A stretch of 64,000 nt of DNA from NCBI GenBank assembly GCA_032622095.1, contig CP136064.1:36818426-36882425 (forward strand), read 5' to 3'. Made by a program: the position numbers and the translations under genes. Source of the stretch: Siphonodentalium dalli (taxonomy: Eukaryota > Mollusca > Scaphopoda > Gadilida > Siphonodentaliidae). This document shows positions 47,876 through 61,530 of this stretch, in pieces. A model generated the notes under the pieces. The model was not told the DNA's origin. It saw only the letters and a list, made by a program, of their open reading frames with translations, and made no database searches. Position 1 is the first letter of the stretch; each line of letters opens with the position of its first letter.

Positions 47876-50800
47876 ATGTCTTATAATAACTTTTGGTGGC
47901 ACGCGGCGGCGATAGAAAACTGAAGTTTTATTTGCACCTAATCGTGATTTAACTATTATAAAATGACTTATCTGGTACCGGTGTACCCCAGGGGTGAGAT
48001 AAACTAGTTTTACTTTGTTTATCTCCCCCACCCTGATCATCTTCCCCCTTATATTTTTCTTATCTTAACATGTATTGGCGAGTTAGTCTTATTTTGTCAA
48101 TAAATAGGACTTTGCAACTAAGAAAACTATCATTGTTGACAAGGAAGCATGTTTTTTTTGTAAAAGAGACAATAATTGCAGTTACCGGTAAGAGAATTTT
48201 TGGTGAAAATTACATAGTTTATCTCCCCCAGACCCGGCTATCCCCAATCCCCCCCCCCCCCCCCGCTTGAATTTTTTTACATTAACATGTACCGGTATTG
48301 GTGAATTTAATATAGTCTCTTTTTATCGTTCACTATACGGTAGCTACATGTACCTGTGTGTGACTATTATTGGTGACAAGGAATCATGTTTTTACAATAC
48401 CCAGTTTACCTCCCACCCACAACACACACTCCCCCTCCCTCTTTTACCTCAACATCTAATAGCGAGTTAAGTCTCATTTTTAGCTCACCTGAGACGAAGT
48501 CTCCGGTGGAGCTATAGTCATCACTCCTCGTCCGTCGTCCGTCCGTTCGTCTGTCTGTCCGTCTGTCCGTCTGTCCGTCCGTCAACTTTTTAAAAAACAT
48601 CTTCTCCTCTGAAACCATCATACCGAATTGGTTCATATTTGGTTGGATGTTCCCTAGGTGACTCTCATTCAGATTTGTTCAAATGAGGTCACTGGGTCAA
48701 ATAGTTGTGAAACCAGGGCCATAACTCTATTCCTCCACAGTAATTCTTACAACAACTTCTTGTCCATAACCATTGTGCCGATTTAGCTAATATTTGGTAT
48801 GGAGGGTCGTTGGGTGACTGGTGTTCAGATTTGTTCAAATGAGGTCATCCGGTCAATTAGTTGAGAAACCAGGGTCATAACTCATAGTAATTCTTACAAT
48901 GACTTCTTCTACAAAAATATTGGGGCGATTTAGCTTATATTTGGTACTGAGGGACCTTGGGTGACTGGGAATCAGATTTGTTCAAATTGGGTCACTGGGT
49001 CAATTAGGAGCAGAGCCAGGGACATAACTCTAAAAACCAAAAAATTACATTTTTGCATTTTGATCATATTTGGTGTGGATGTTCCCTTGGTGACTGTCAT
49101 TCAGATTTGTTCAAATGAGGTCACTGTGTCAAACAGTTGTGAAACCAGGGCCATAACTATATTCCTCGTTGGTAATTCTTATAACGAATTCTTGTCAAGA
49201 ACCATTATGCCGATTTAGTTTATATTTGGTATGTGGGGTCATTGAATGACTGGGGTTCAGATTTGTTCAAATGGGGTCACTGGGTCAAATAGGGGTGGAG
49301 CCAGGGCCATAATTCCCCAAAAAATAATAAAAAATTCAGAAACTCCTTGATCAATATAACATACAAAAAAAATTATCACCCCCTCCACATGACCCAGAAC
49401 CCCACCCTGCCCCCAACCAACAGCATTCCACCCTATCTCATCTCCTAACTCACAGGTAAATCAAGTATTTTTTTTTTAAATAAATTAAAAAACATTTTAT
49501 TAAAATTTTGAAGAACTTGTGACATTACATCTTCAGGGCGGGGGGTAGAGTAGGTACCTCTGAAATCAGAGGTTTGGGAGAAAAGATGAACAGACAGATG
49601 TACAGAAATGTTCAGTAAATTTCTTTTAATACTAGTATCTGTGCATTCCCATTACAAGGCAACTCTTCTGTAGCTATAGGCAGAGTCCCCAGGGAGTGTA
49701 TTCATGTCATTCATAAATTAAATGCGATTAATGGTGTTATCAATGAAGCACCCTTGTTGTTTACATATGCCGACACAATCATGTCAATCTTGATATGTTT
49801 ATAAACATTCCTGCAGATCTGCTAGAAGAATATTAATTCCCAATCTCTCATGTATTGTTCATATCAGGACTAATGTCATTTGCAGAATGAGGTCCCCAGA
49901 GGGTGAATTTAGTGATGGTATCCCACACAGCGGCCTAGCATCACCAAATTCACCCTCTGGAGACCTCATTCTGCTTAGGCCTCATCTGCTGGGAAGTATC
50001 TATAGTATCAAATTAACATTGTTGTTAGTTACATTCCCTTCTAGGAAGTTTCTATATGCCCTAATTTGCAGAAGATAAATTCATAATTCAGGTGCCCAAT
50101 GGGTGAACATCACCAACTTCAACTGGGGAACTTCAATCTTATCCTAGGGCTGCCATAGCAGTTGGGGGCCCTAGCAGAATGAGGTCCCCAGATGGTGAAT
50201 TTGGTGATGCTAGCCCGCTATGCAGGATAGCATCACTAAATTCACCCTCTGGGGACCTCAGTCTGCAAATGACAGACACACTTTCACACTATTTCAAGGC
50301 TTGATTGTATAATACATTGTGTTGCTTGAGGCCAGGCATGCACAATGTAGGAAACAGACACTGTTTTTATGATGCTATCCCGCACATTGGGCTAGCATCA
50401 CCAAACTCACCCTCTGGAGACCTCATTCTGCTTAGGCCTCATCTTCCGGGAAGTATCTATAGTATAAAATTTACATTGTTGTTAGTTAAATTTCCCTTCT
50501 AGGAAGTTTCTATATCCCCTAATTTGCAGAAGATAAAATTCATAAATGAGGTGCCCAATGGGTGAATATCACCAACTTCAACTGGGGAACTTAAATCTTA
50601 TCCTTATCAGATTTGTGAAAATGGGATCACAAAGTCAAATAAGGGCAGAGTAATTCTTAAAATATGTTTGCAAGACCTATTTGGCTTATATAGAATGGAA
50701 TGTTCTTCCTTGACAGCAATTCAGATTTTTTTAAATGGGGTCACCTGATCAAATAGGGACCAAGCGTAGGACAGTTTCCCTCTTAATATGCTTCCTTCAC

Positions 50801-52086
50801 AAGGACTATCAGGTCTATTTTACTGATATTTATGATATGTATGAAGGGTTCTTTGGTGTCAGGGATTCTAATTTATTCAGATGGGGTCACCAGGTTAAAT
50901 ATGGTGGGACCAGGGACATAACTATATGTCTCTATAGTAATTCTTAAAATGTCTTCTCAAGAGAGTTTGGACTATTTAGTTTACATATAGTATGGAGGAA
51001 TCAGGAGGATCCTTTAGTGACTGGGATTCAGATTTGTTACAATGAGGTCAACCTGTCAAGAAATGGCAGGCTATAGGGAGTTAACACTTTTGTGTCTAAT
51101 AAAATCATTGAAATACCAAATTTATAAAACATCTACCTTGGAACCACCTGAATGATTGGTCTGACATACATGTATTGTGTTTTGGGTCCATGGATAATTG
51201 GGCTTCAGACATATCTAAATGGTTTTAGAAAAAGGCGCTTGTGAGATTGGAAATTTCCAAATTGAGAAAGTTTGAGGTGTCGGTTGTGAAATTCCAACCT
51301 AAGACTTGGGAATCTGGTGCCCGGTCAGGAGGGGACTTGTTGAGCTGGAGTGGGGGGGGTGATCAGTAGTGTACAGTTGGCAATTTCAAGGTTGATTTTC
51401 ACCAATCTACATACTTACAGTCTCTCTAGCCACATATCCTGTTTAAATCTACTTCTTTTAAAGTGATTATAAAAAGTGCAGACTGTTTTGGTCTCCAGAG
51501 TCCCAGTCTTATCAGTCTTTGCAGTCTGGTGAGCGACCCCACAGTCATTGACTGTCTTGTTTCATCCAATAGTGAATGATAAAATGATACTACATTTAAC
51601 TCGCCAATACATACCGTATAATGGGGGGGTGGTACCGGTAGTTAAATTTCTCTGAACTATAATTGTTGTCTCTCTTGCAGAAAAAACATGCCTCCATATC
51701 AGCAATGATAGCTTTTCTTAGCCGCATAGCCATATTAAATGATAAAATACGGTAGACTAACTCGCCATTAGATGTTGAGGTAAAACAATTCAGGGGGAGG
51801 GTGACTCGCATGTATACCGTAATAAAATGCATTGGCACATGGTTTCCACAAAAGTTTAGGAAGTTCCAGTCATGAAGTGGTTAACACTACATTGTATAAC
51901 CGCATTATTTTTCATTGTTCAACAAGATTCCAACACTGTCAATGGGGACACCTTATTTTGAGAATATGTGTACATGGTATATGATTTATACGATATATTC
52001 CAATTATTCGGTATACCGTATGGAAAACAAACTATTATGGTAGAGATACCAGTACCATAAATACAGGTACCGGTACGATCCCTGTA

Positions 52087-52324
52087 GACAAAACAAGAGT
52101 CCACTTAGCCGCGGTGCGGTTTTGCATTGCCACCGCGGCCGAACTGCAACAACAGCGCCCTTCCACTGGCCAACTGCTGTTCGGCTGCGGTGTACCGGTA
52201 GTTGCCGTTCGGCCGTGGTGTACTTGCCGTTCGGCCACGGTGCTCCGATGCAGTTACAAACTCTGACTCCCCAGCCAAACTGCAACTACCGTACACCGCG
52301 GTGTCAATGGACACTTGTGTTGTC
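52087..52324. mobile_element. GCGGTG-family MITE (unit 2)
   Basis: Copy of 47299-47536 generated by the tandem duplication; no difference seen by eye. Confidence 0.65.
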
Positions 52325-52387
52325 TATAGGGTAGTATAACTTCAAATTGAATAGGGTACAGCTATGCTCAAATTAAGCGACCTGTTT

Positions 52388-52663
52388 TAACGAGGTTGAC
52401 GTGCGGTATGACCGCGGTGTAATACCACATGACTGCGGCGTAATACCGCCTGACCGCGGTGTAATAACGCCTGACCGCGGTGTAATAACGCCTGACCGCG
52501 GTCTAGTAACGCGGTCAGGCGGTCAGCCGCGGTATTGAAAACGCGGGCAACCGCGTGGTCGCGGTTGAGTTTTTGGTACCGCGGTGGTATCGACCGCGGT
52601 CTCCTACGGTAAGGCATTTCATGACCGCGGTTGACGTACGCGGCAACGAATTTCATGACCGCG
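52388..52663. repeat. 21-bp CCGCGG minisatellite (unit 2)
   Basis: Duplicate of 47600-47875 with the same number of repeats by eye. Confidence 0.8.
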
Positions 52664-52765
52664 ATGTCTTATAATAACTTTTGGTGGCACGCGGCGGCGA
52701 TAGAAAACTGAAGTTTTATTTGCACCTAATCGTGATTTAACTATTATAAAATGACTTATCTGGTA

Positions 52766-55700
52766 TGTCTGTTATATTTGTTCTGCGTGCGCCGTTAGAG
52801 TCGATCGGGTATTTTTCTCGGAAGTTGGCAATATATATGGTTTAATACTGAATTCATATTCTCGCCAAGTAATGTTGTTGTTTCGAGAATAACACGGGCG
52901 ACGATTTGTTTTGTATTATTATTTTGCTGTCAATATGTGCGTGTCGGCTTGTGTTGTTCCAACGCATGGTATGTGTTTTGTTAGTGGTAAGTATTTATGA
53001 AAGGTAAGTGCCATCAGCAATGCATCCATAAAACAAACAATGTATTTATATGTTATTTAGTTTGTCTGTCTGACTATAGGCGGCCAGACGGGTGGACAGC
53101 TGAAATTTTGTTACGGGGGGTGGTAATTTGACCCGGAGTCTTAGATAAACTATGTTGTCATCAGATGCATTAGGCCAAATAAAAACATGCCTGTTTCCGA
53201 TTGCTTGAGCAAAAAAAATCCGGGTAGGCAGGTCGGGAATTGTTTTATCGTACATACAATACATGACGTATCTCAATGACAGCACGTGCATGCCGCCAAA
53301 TCTAAAACACGAGTACTCTAGAAGGCACATGCATGTACACGATTATAATATAATTACGTTTCTCTGTTGAATATCTATTTTTGTAATACACCTAATATTA
53401 AGGCTTTTCGTTGGTAATGGATTGTGCATGTATGATTTATATAATGGCACAAGGTTTGTAAAAGACTCCCCCATTCCGAGTCCTAATTTAATCGCCGAAT
53501 CGATTCCAAAACATAGGCCTCTGGCCTCCAATACAGGAGTTTTATAACGGGGCCTGCAGAATCCGTGGAAGGAAATAGATGGTCGTTAATTATGCTTTTT
53601 AACCGCATTTATTCCCGTCTAACTGCTGTACGTGTACCTGCCAAAACGGCAAAAATGTGAAAACATGCATACAAATTAAGTTTCGATTAAATAATTGAGG
53701 CGCGTGCCAATTAATTGTTACAGGGTCAATGTTATACACCCTGATTTGAAAGTTAAAACCCCGCAGCGCGCGTGTCTGATTGCATCGCAGTACAGTTAAA
53801 CAGATCAAAGGGTGCCGCCGAATGAATTCATGTGACGTAATTGTTGCGTCTGTGACCAAGGTAGTCACTGATGAATAATTAGAGCGGCGTTTAACTGACT
53901 CGTCATTGTCGCTAATTTAGTCGAGTCGACGGGTTTCATTGTCAATATAGTGCAGCATTTTAGTTGTTTTTTTGGTCAGACGATCATAAATATGTTCAAG
54001 TCGCACGAATATTTTCAGGTAGGTCGGGAAACCGGAACCAGACATGTTTCTTTTTTTTGCCTCAATATTACTGCTTAATATAACTAAATAGTTAATGATA
54101 TTGATATATCCAAAATGGTTGCATTATGAACATTAAATATTGATACATATAAATTAACATATATGATCAATAAAGAGCGTTTATTCTCAGCTTGATACAT
54201 AGGTGTAACTTGATACGGGACATGTGATATTAGTTTGTAAAAAACCCGCAGATAATTTAAATGGACTCTAATAATTAGCAATACAGATCGTGTATTGTCA
54301 GCTTAAACGGCAGAGGTAAAACTTTATCTGGCGAGTGTCATGCAAAGTGTGACTAATAATTACTTTAAATGAATCGATACAGCTCGATATGTAATTTTTC
54401 ATCGTATTAAATTGGCTGTTTCATCGGACTTGGCCTATAACATAGGAGTATTTTGACAACCAGCTCTTATGTTTAGGTATATTAATGTGTGGAATTTTAT
54501 TACCACTTTACATTGCCTAAGGCCCGTTTCTCATGCCAAAACAAATTTTAATAAATGCAAAAATTTATTTACTCATTCTTTGAAATGCAAAAATTAATTT
54601 ACTAATTGTTTCCGTGAGCAACGCCGGGTACCCCAGCTAGTATTTATACACAACGTTCCAGCCAATCACTTCAGATATATATGTATATACATACACGTCA
54701 CGTAAGTATCACATTTGATCTTTGTATCCCCTTTGATCGTGTCCAGCGCCCCAAATAATCGAACGCGGTCGTGGATTACTATATAATGGCTACTTTCGCA
54801 TTTTAATATGTGATTCCACCTTGTTTGTAACTTTGTGTTACAGATCACACCCGGATGTACCTCCAAATTATTCTTACACAAAAGTTTACATGGTTAGTGT
54901 TCACCCATTGGAGACTTTCTTTTGTTATCTATAATTGGATTGTTGTCTAGCCAACATATGTTTCTCCCGAACGATGTCTTTGGGTCATCTTTGATGTAGC
55001 CGCTGACAATTCTATGACGTCACGGGTTGCGTGAAATTGACATTCGATGTTGTGTAATTATTTATGATGTGACGAAAGAGACATTTGGCGGTGTTTGAAA
55101 GTTAATATTTTTTATTATGAAATGAATGAAAGCCTCTGACTGCCATTGGGAGTTGGGTCGCGGCTATAGTCGGTCTAACTTCAACATTTAATACCGATAT
55201 TCTAAAAAAAAAGGAATAGCATGGTCGATCTGTTTATTTCTCAAAATATCGCCATATAGTCTCTGCAGAACTGGTAAAGCATGATAATTTTAACAAACGT
55301 CAACTGATACTTTCATATTTCGTGGATCTTCCACAACCCTATCTCGACCAAGTTTGAAAATTAGGTTTGTCTGCATCGTTTTACCTTTTGAACTGCATTT
55401 CTGACAGAAGACTCTTTTAGACAAAAATTGATGCGCAACACTGGTAGTGTGGGAAATTTGATGGCTATTTGATATATTTCGCATTACATGTAATACTAGC
55501 ACACACTACACACATGTACTTCACAGGAACTTGTACAAATATACCCAAATCATTTTAAACTACAAATTTGTATTATAATTTGCTTTTAAGATTAAGTACA
55601 AACATTAATTTAGTCTGTTTAGATACGATAATGCTGACAAGTTTATGAAAATCGCTATAGCCCTGATGATTTGGGAAAATCTCTCGCGCACACAAATGCG

Positions 55701-55938
55701 GTCATTATGCCATACATGCATGTGTCCGTATTCCTGGTATGCAAGTAGGAATCTGAATTTTAAAAACACGGACAGCGATGACATTATATAATGACAAGCA
55801 TAGTATCTTAACAAACATGTTTACTGTTTAAGAACTTCATTTCAAAGGTTAATGAGACAGAGTTTATAAAAGTAGGGGTCCAAATAAGCGTCGTATCGAG
55901 TGTGAAAAACTTGCAAATATAATATTTTGGATCCCGAG
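52766..55938. other. no supportable gene
   Basis: AT-rich, mostly unique. One CRE octamer at 55015-55022. Small frames (for example minus strand 55290-55502) have no recognised domain. Confidence 0.5.
54535..54642 (+). mobile_element. possible Helitron 3' end
   Basis: CGTGAGCAACGCCGGGTACC continues CCAGCTAG then T, resembling Helitron ends that finish with a short hairpin and CTAG inserted before T. The stem is weak and no 5' TC end or Rep/helicase was found, so this is tentative. Confidence 0.25.
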
Positions 55939-56036
55939 ATTACCACAGGTCCCCAGAACAAAAATTGACCCCACCCCCAATAATACTTAATCCTATAGAG
56001 GGGTCAATTTTTGTTCTGATGACCTGTGGAGATTAC
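55939..56036. repeat. ~98-bp foldback hairpin
   Basis: GATTACCACAGGTCCCCAGA... pairs with ...TCTGATGACCTGTGGAGATTA. Arms of about 37 bases have three mismatches, including a perfect ACAAAAATTGACCCC core. The loop is about 22 bases. Confidence 0.85.
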
Positions 56037-56633
56037 TGGCTTTAAACGAACCGGTCAAGAGATAAAAACAAAACATGCTTATATAAATACAAGGTAATAT
56101 AATTTCTTTTAATTCTTTATTGACATATAAATATATGAATATATTAAAACGTTTCATAAAGCATAAGAATAAATAGTAACAACAATAATGTCCTGGCACA
56201 CAATTCGAAAACGCCTTATATGATAACCACCCAATAAAAACTAACAATCAATCACACACTATATACATGTAGCTGTGGGCCATCAAAGTAAATTAAAATT
56301 GCAATATATGTTGCATACCTTTCTATAAGTCGAAATGGTCGAGGATATCCCTCATCGGTGCTATTATATATCGTATGAGTAGGTGTTATATTGTGAGATA
56401 ACTACCCATTATAATCTCACAACTTGATTCAAACTATACGAATGTCCCAATATATAAAACCCCAAACTCAGATATTCGTGTTCGGTTCTCGAAACCTCAC
56501 ACGTCTTATTCTCAGCGAAGATATACACACAATGAAGATGGCTCCCAAATATGGGCAAGGGAAATGCCCATAACGAAGGAACCAATCCCGATGTGTATTG
56601 CCAAACGCCTCATCTAATATGCGTCCCAAATAG

Positions 56634-56641
56634 TATATAAG
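56634..56641 (+). promoter_or_regulatory. LTR TATA box
   Basis: TATATAAG about 240 bases into the LTR and about 140 before the polyadenylation signal, a usual U3 arrangement. Confidence 0.6.
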
Positions 56642-56777
56642 AGACAACCACATCCCATCACCTCATGCTTTTCCTATTCCACTTCCGAGCCTCTAATACG
56701 TAGAGGCTCGACTATTCTAACACTAGGATCATCGATTGTCATATTTGTATACACTGCTTGTATCTTATTCACGACGT

Positions 56778-56783
56778 AATAAA
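56778..56783 (+). terminator. LTR polyadenylation signal
   Basis: AATAAA lies 45 bases before the LTR end, downstream of the TATA box, consistent with an R-U5 position. Confidence 0.6.
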
Positions 56784-59700
56784 GACTTGTACCTATATAT
56801 ATCTATGTGTCCATTACCTCACATAGTATTAATGATGCCGTGAACAGTTCTGCGTCTCACTATACAGCTTGAAGTCTCAGCTACTAGACGACCATGGCCA
56901 AGATACATACAAGACGACTACTGCCAAGCTAGAGACTAGACGAACACTGCCAAGATACATACTAGACTACCACAGACAAGATATATACTAGACCAACGCA
57001 TCAATCAACGGCCAACAAACCATACAATCTCAACCACGACTCAACCACGGGAACACAGCCTGATGATATTGGCAGATCCGGTGATCACCAATATTCTCGC
57101 GTTTAGAATTATAGAAAATACGACATCACTCACAGACACGTACAATTTCAACCACACTTCTCATACATAAATATCTCAAGTGTTCGCCACATGCTCGGAC
57201 ACAGCTTCTCCAACTATAACCATTCAGTACGTCTCGAACAGAGTTTCATCAACCACAGCTAGATTACACCGTTAATCCAACACAATGAACACTCACACAC
57301 TTTCGCGGACACAGATCCAGCATCAGACTACATGTTCTCCGCATATAAACATTCACACACGGTTCCGGACACACTTTGGTCACACACAAACTCACATCTA
57401 CAAAACATTCGTTAGCTCACCTACTAGTTCCAGTATAGACATTCATCTCTACAGATTCGTGCACATCATTATTCTTGGAAATTGGGTGAGTGACCGTTCA
57501 ATTTATCATTGTTGCCACATACACTTTGCACACCCATTGAAAATCCAATTTCCACATTTCATCCATACACACGCGTTGGAACAAAACAAAGACACTTTAT
57601 TATACAACAATATACACTTACACAACATTTAACCGCCAAAAAAAAAAATGTACATAAAAGCCGTACATATTGTGATAATTCGCGCTAAATACAATCCAAG
57701 AAAACAAATTATTCTCCATTAAACTCTTTTAATTATATCGAACCATACACCGCCCATCGACAACACGGGTGCACAATGCAAAAACAAACAATATAATTAA
57801 CGCAAACCAGAAACGCTCTCCATTTAAGCCATCGCATTAAAAACAGCTAACTTGCCACGTGCACACAACTAACACGCGAACTGGACTTCACTTTAATGTA
57901 CTAAACAACCTTCCACGTGATGCGCAACCTATACACGCATCATGTCATTCACAGGCAATAAAACACCACTCTGGTAGAAAACGCGCAACTTTTCACATTA
58001 AAATTAAATTTAATAAGGCGTATTTCATATGAACTACGAATTAAATAAATACGAATTAGTTAAGTTATAATGCAACTTATGCAAGCTAACTTCAAAACAA
58101 AACATTCGGCAAACATTTCGCTGCCCATGAAACATAGCCGTATCATGCAGTTAGAATGCGATACGAGGCATTACATATCTAGATATCACTTATGGTAACT
58201 TCAATACCTCACAATCACTAATTTTAGATAGTGTACATGATTTTTATTAGTATTATATAAAACAGGTTTTACAAAGGCAGACAAAACGACACATTCTCCC
58301 ATCCCACCCCCTTAGACATAGAGACAGGCACCCTGTCATCTCGCGGCATGAATTTACCGAAGAGCGAAATCTTGACCATGCCTGGTGCATGGTCAGTTAG
58401 CATATACATCCACCAGGGCACTATCTCGCTTCCCAAAATTCAATTCTCGATAGTACAGGTGTACGTTGATGAGTCATCGTCGACGCTAACATCGAAGCAA
58501 TTAAACTAAATTAGCATGTAATATGACGACTGACACTCAGCGTCTTTGACCAATCGATCACGTGCGGCTCGTGACAACCTGTCAATCATGTGCCATCTCC
58601 GCGTCCATAACATTGATGGGTTTTCCATATGGCAAATGAAAATTATGGAAATCACGAACTCAGTTTGCGTCTTCATTGCTTCCAATATGCTTGACTCAAT
58701 AATATAATCAGCGACACAGCACACGCACATACATATCAAGCACAGTCCCGTATACATCTAGATGCCTCATCTATACATACCCCGACCCGAAAATTAAGTA
58801 TTACCCCCCCCCCCCCTCGCTGGGCCAGCACACACATCACCATTCTTATAAATTACTCAATTAAAATGACCATCGATGGCGAAATCAATTGTGCTAGTTT
58901 CTCGCTGACATATAAAGTTGCTTCCCCAATCGTAATGTGAACATTTACCATTGATCATAGTTAAATGATATTTGTTATGGAGTTCTATCGCCCATTTTGT
59001 TGAAATTTTCCCCAAACTTAGTAGAAGGTGACATTGCCCAGGTTGGCATAGCACCTGAGTAGTAACTTATCAGTAACCCATCAAATTCTGCCAACGAGAA
59101 ATCTCCAAAAACAAATTTATTTCACTGCTCGCATAAATGTTTAAATATATAAAGCCGGACACACTAATTATCTATCATTCGTTCCGTAAGCTTTTCTCCC
59201 TCGTCATATACAGGGACCCGGCCAATTTAACATGCCGATGCTTTCAAGTATCATATTTCTCATTACATTCATAGCAATTAGTTACAAGTGCTAAATGGGT
59301 CTCACACAATCGTGCAGAGAATACGTTCGAAACTCAGCTCCATTTGATGCCAATGCAATCACGTGTTACCCATCAATTCACCACCAGGCTCCGTTTATGT
59401 CAGCGATTCGCTTCGAATGTTAAGGAAGTTACCCACAGACACACTGTACGATACAAACCCATAATGGCAGATCACGTGATCAATGCCGGAAATTACCCAT
59501 TATAATTCAAGAATAGATACATTAACCCAAACGTTACCGTCTTCATACCCGAGGAATCATTGTAAAATCACATGGAAATTAATATTGATTCCCAAAATGG
59601 CTTACCCGATTTTATATTAATTAATTAACCCTTTAACACTAGCATTTTTAAAAAATCACAAATATTACCTCCGACCAATATACAGGAAAACAAATAAAAC

Positions 59701-60891
59701 TTTTAAACAAACATTAGCTAACTTATATTTAAACGAACTAACCAGATACTGTTAGTCCTCAGCATATCTTCTATACAGTGTACCTACGATTATAGGACAT
59801 TCATCAGTGTGCATTGAGACGCCATTTGCTCTTAAAAGCAAATCAAGGTCATTATAGACAGATCAACAATCCAATAATTCATTTATATTATTCATAAATA
59901 TCTTCATAACTGACCAACCCGTGAATAAAACGGTTGGATACATGTATACACGACGTTAAGAGTGTATACTCCACATATCATTTTAATATATACACGCCAA
60001 CAATTTATTGGCATTAATGACATATTCATAACTGATCAACCCCGTAATCAAACCATGACGCAAATATACGACGCTGCTAAAACGATTATAATATATGTAT
60101 ACACTAAGTCATAGTGTCTACTCACATATCACATTGACATATTTAATAATTATAGAGTATAGAGTACTCATCTTCATGATAACAAAACTCGTTCTCATGA
60201 TTATTAGGTCAATGCAATACGAGCGCATATACTTTACGCCAGTCAGATGTCTGACAAATTGATCGTGTAAATATATATATATATACTGATTGTGCTAAGG
60301 CACGACACACGATACCTTTACTCGCAATGTTCGAATAATAGCATAACAATAACGGTAGGATTATACACCTACCTCAAATCACTGCATCTCACCAACCATT
60401 CGCTAAAGCATTACCGCACCCCCTCCCTTACGCCGATAATCGCGAAATTATGATTTCATTAGAAATCAATTCATAAGCGACGAATTATGCCCAAAACGAG
60501 ACTGCAAAAATGTCAGACACAAGTACACAATCATACAATGCGCACCAGTTAACTTCATACATTGAACACTATCAACCACCCATGAAAACACTTTCTATGC
60601 ACTTAACGTGCTAATAATCACATACTCACCTTATGTTTGCCACAACATAATCATTAGTCACATATCTCATAACGCGCAGCCCCCACCCCCCCCCCCATGC
60701 AAACATGTCAAATATCCCACGAACCTACTGCTACAATAGCGCTCTTTATATATTGGGCGCACTTACGTGCTATATATATTAAACACAATTATATGCGAAG
60801 TGCATCATATACATATATCATCTCTATCACCAATAATAAAACACAACTTTAATATAACAAAACAAAAAAGACCCCTAAAAACCCGCAACAA

Positions 60892-61530
60892 AAACGCTCT
60901 TTATTATAGAGCGATTGGTACATAAGCCACGGCATTTCTCCCGTCAACAACCCATTCCCCAACCCCTACCTCATTTTACGGACAGTTGTCCGACCTTATT
61001 TGAGGCCATGAAACCATAACTACCGCCACAAACGCTCTTTATTATAGAGCGATTGGTACATAAGCCACGGCATTTCTCCCGTCAACAACCCATTCCCCAA
61101 TCCCTACCTCATTTTACGGACAGTTGTCAGACCTTATTTGAGGCCATGAAACCATAAATACCGCCACAAACGCTCTTTATTATAGAGCGATTGGTACATA
61201 AACCACGGCATTTCTCCCATCAACAACCCATTCCCCAATCCCTACCTCATTTTACGGACAGTTGTCCGACCTTATTTGAGGCCATGAAACCATAAATACC
61301 GCCACAAACGCTCTTTATTATAGAGCGATTGGTACATAAACAACGGCATATCTCACATCAACAACACTTTCCCCAATCCCTACCTCATTTTACGGACATT
61401 CGTCCGACCTTATTTGAGGTCATGACACCCTAAAACTGCCACTAAACGCCTTTTATTATATGGCGTGTGGAATATTAACCACGGCATGCATCACCCAGAT
61501 ATTCACTATTTCCCAATCCTAATATGAAAG
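60892..61530 (+). repeat. 138-bp tandem array, four copies plus a decayed fifth
   Basis: AAACGCTCTTTATTATAGAG begins units at 60892, 61030, 61168, 61306 and (degenerate) 61444, an exact 138-base period. Each unit starts with the hairpin CGCTCT-TTATTAT-AGAGCG and includes 'TCATTTTACGGACAGTTGTC'. Early units are nearly identical; the last two drift. Confidence 0.92.

Larger units (their letters stand above)
43195..47977 (+). repeat. 4.79-kb tandem duplication, unit 1
   Basis: It runs from the CCCCAGGGGTGAGATAAACT junction to CTTATCTGGTA. Every motif recurs in unit 2 at an offset of 4,793-4,794, falling to 4,788 after small indels near 46560. By eye I count about two dozen substitutions or short indels over the whole unit, roughly 0.5%. 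Confidence 0.92.
47986..52765 (+). repeat. 4.79-kb tandem duplication, unit 2
   Basis: Head-to-tail second copy. Unit 1 and unit 2 are separated by about 8 bases (CCGGTGTA). Differences are mostly single transitions and homopolymer lengths (for example the C-run near 48250 and the G-run near 51353). Sequence after 52765 is unrelated to that after 47977. Confidence 0.92.
56392..56823 (+). repeat. 5' LTR, 432 bp
   Basis: Begins TGTGAGATAACTACC and ends CATTACCTCACA, giving the inverted terminus TGTGAG/CTCACA. It holds a TATA box, a perfect 10-bp hairpin CGAGCCTCTA-ATACG-TAGAGGCTCG (56686-56710) and AATAAA (56778). Its 3' boundary rests on the CTCACA match only, since the second LTR is cut by the window. 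Confidence 0.75.

Noticed and set aside
57285-57632. 115-codon frame inside the second LTR element
   Set aside because: His/Thr-rich translation of the G-poor strand, no gag-like features; not a credible gene.
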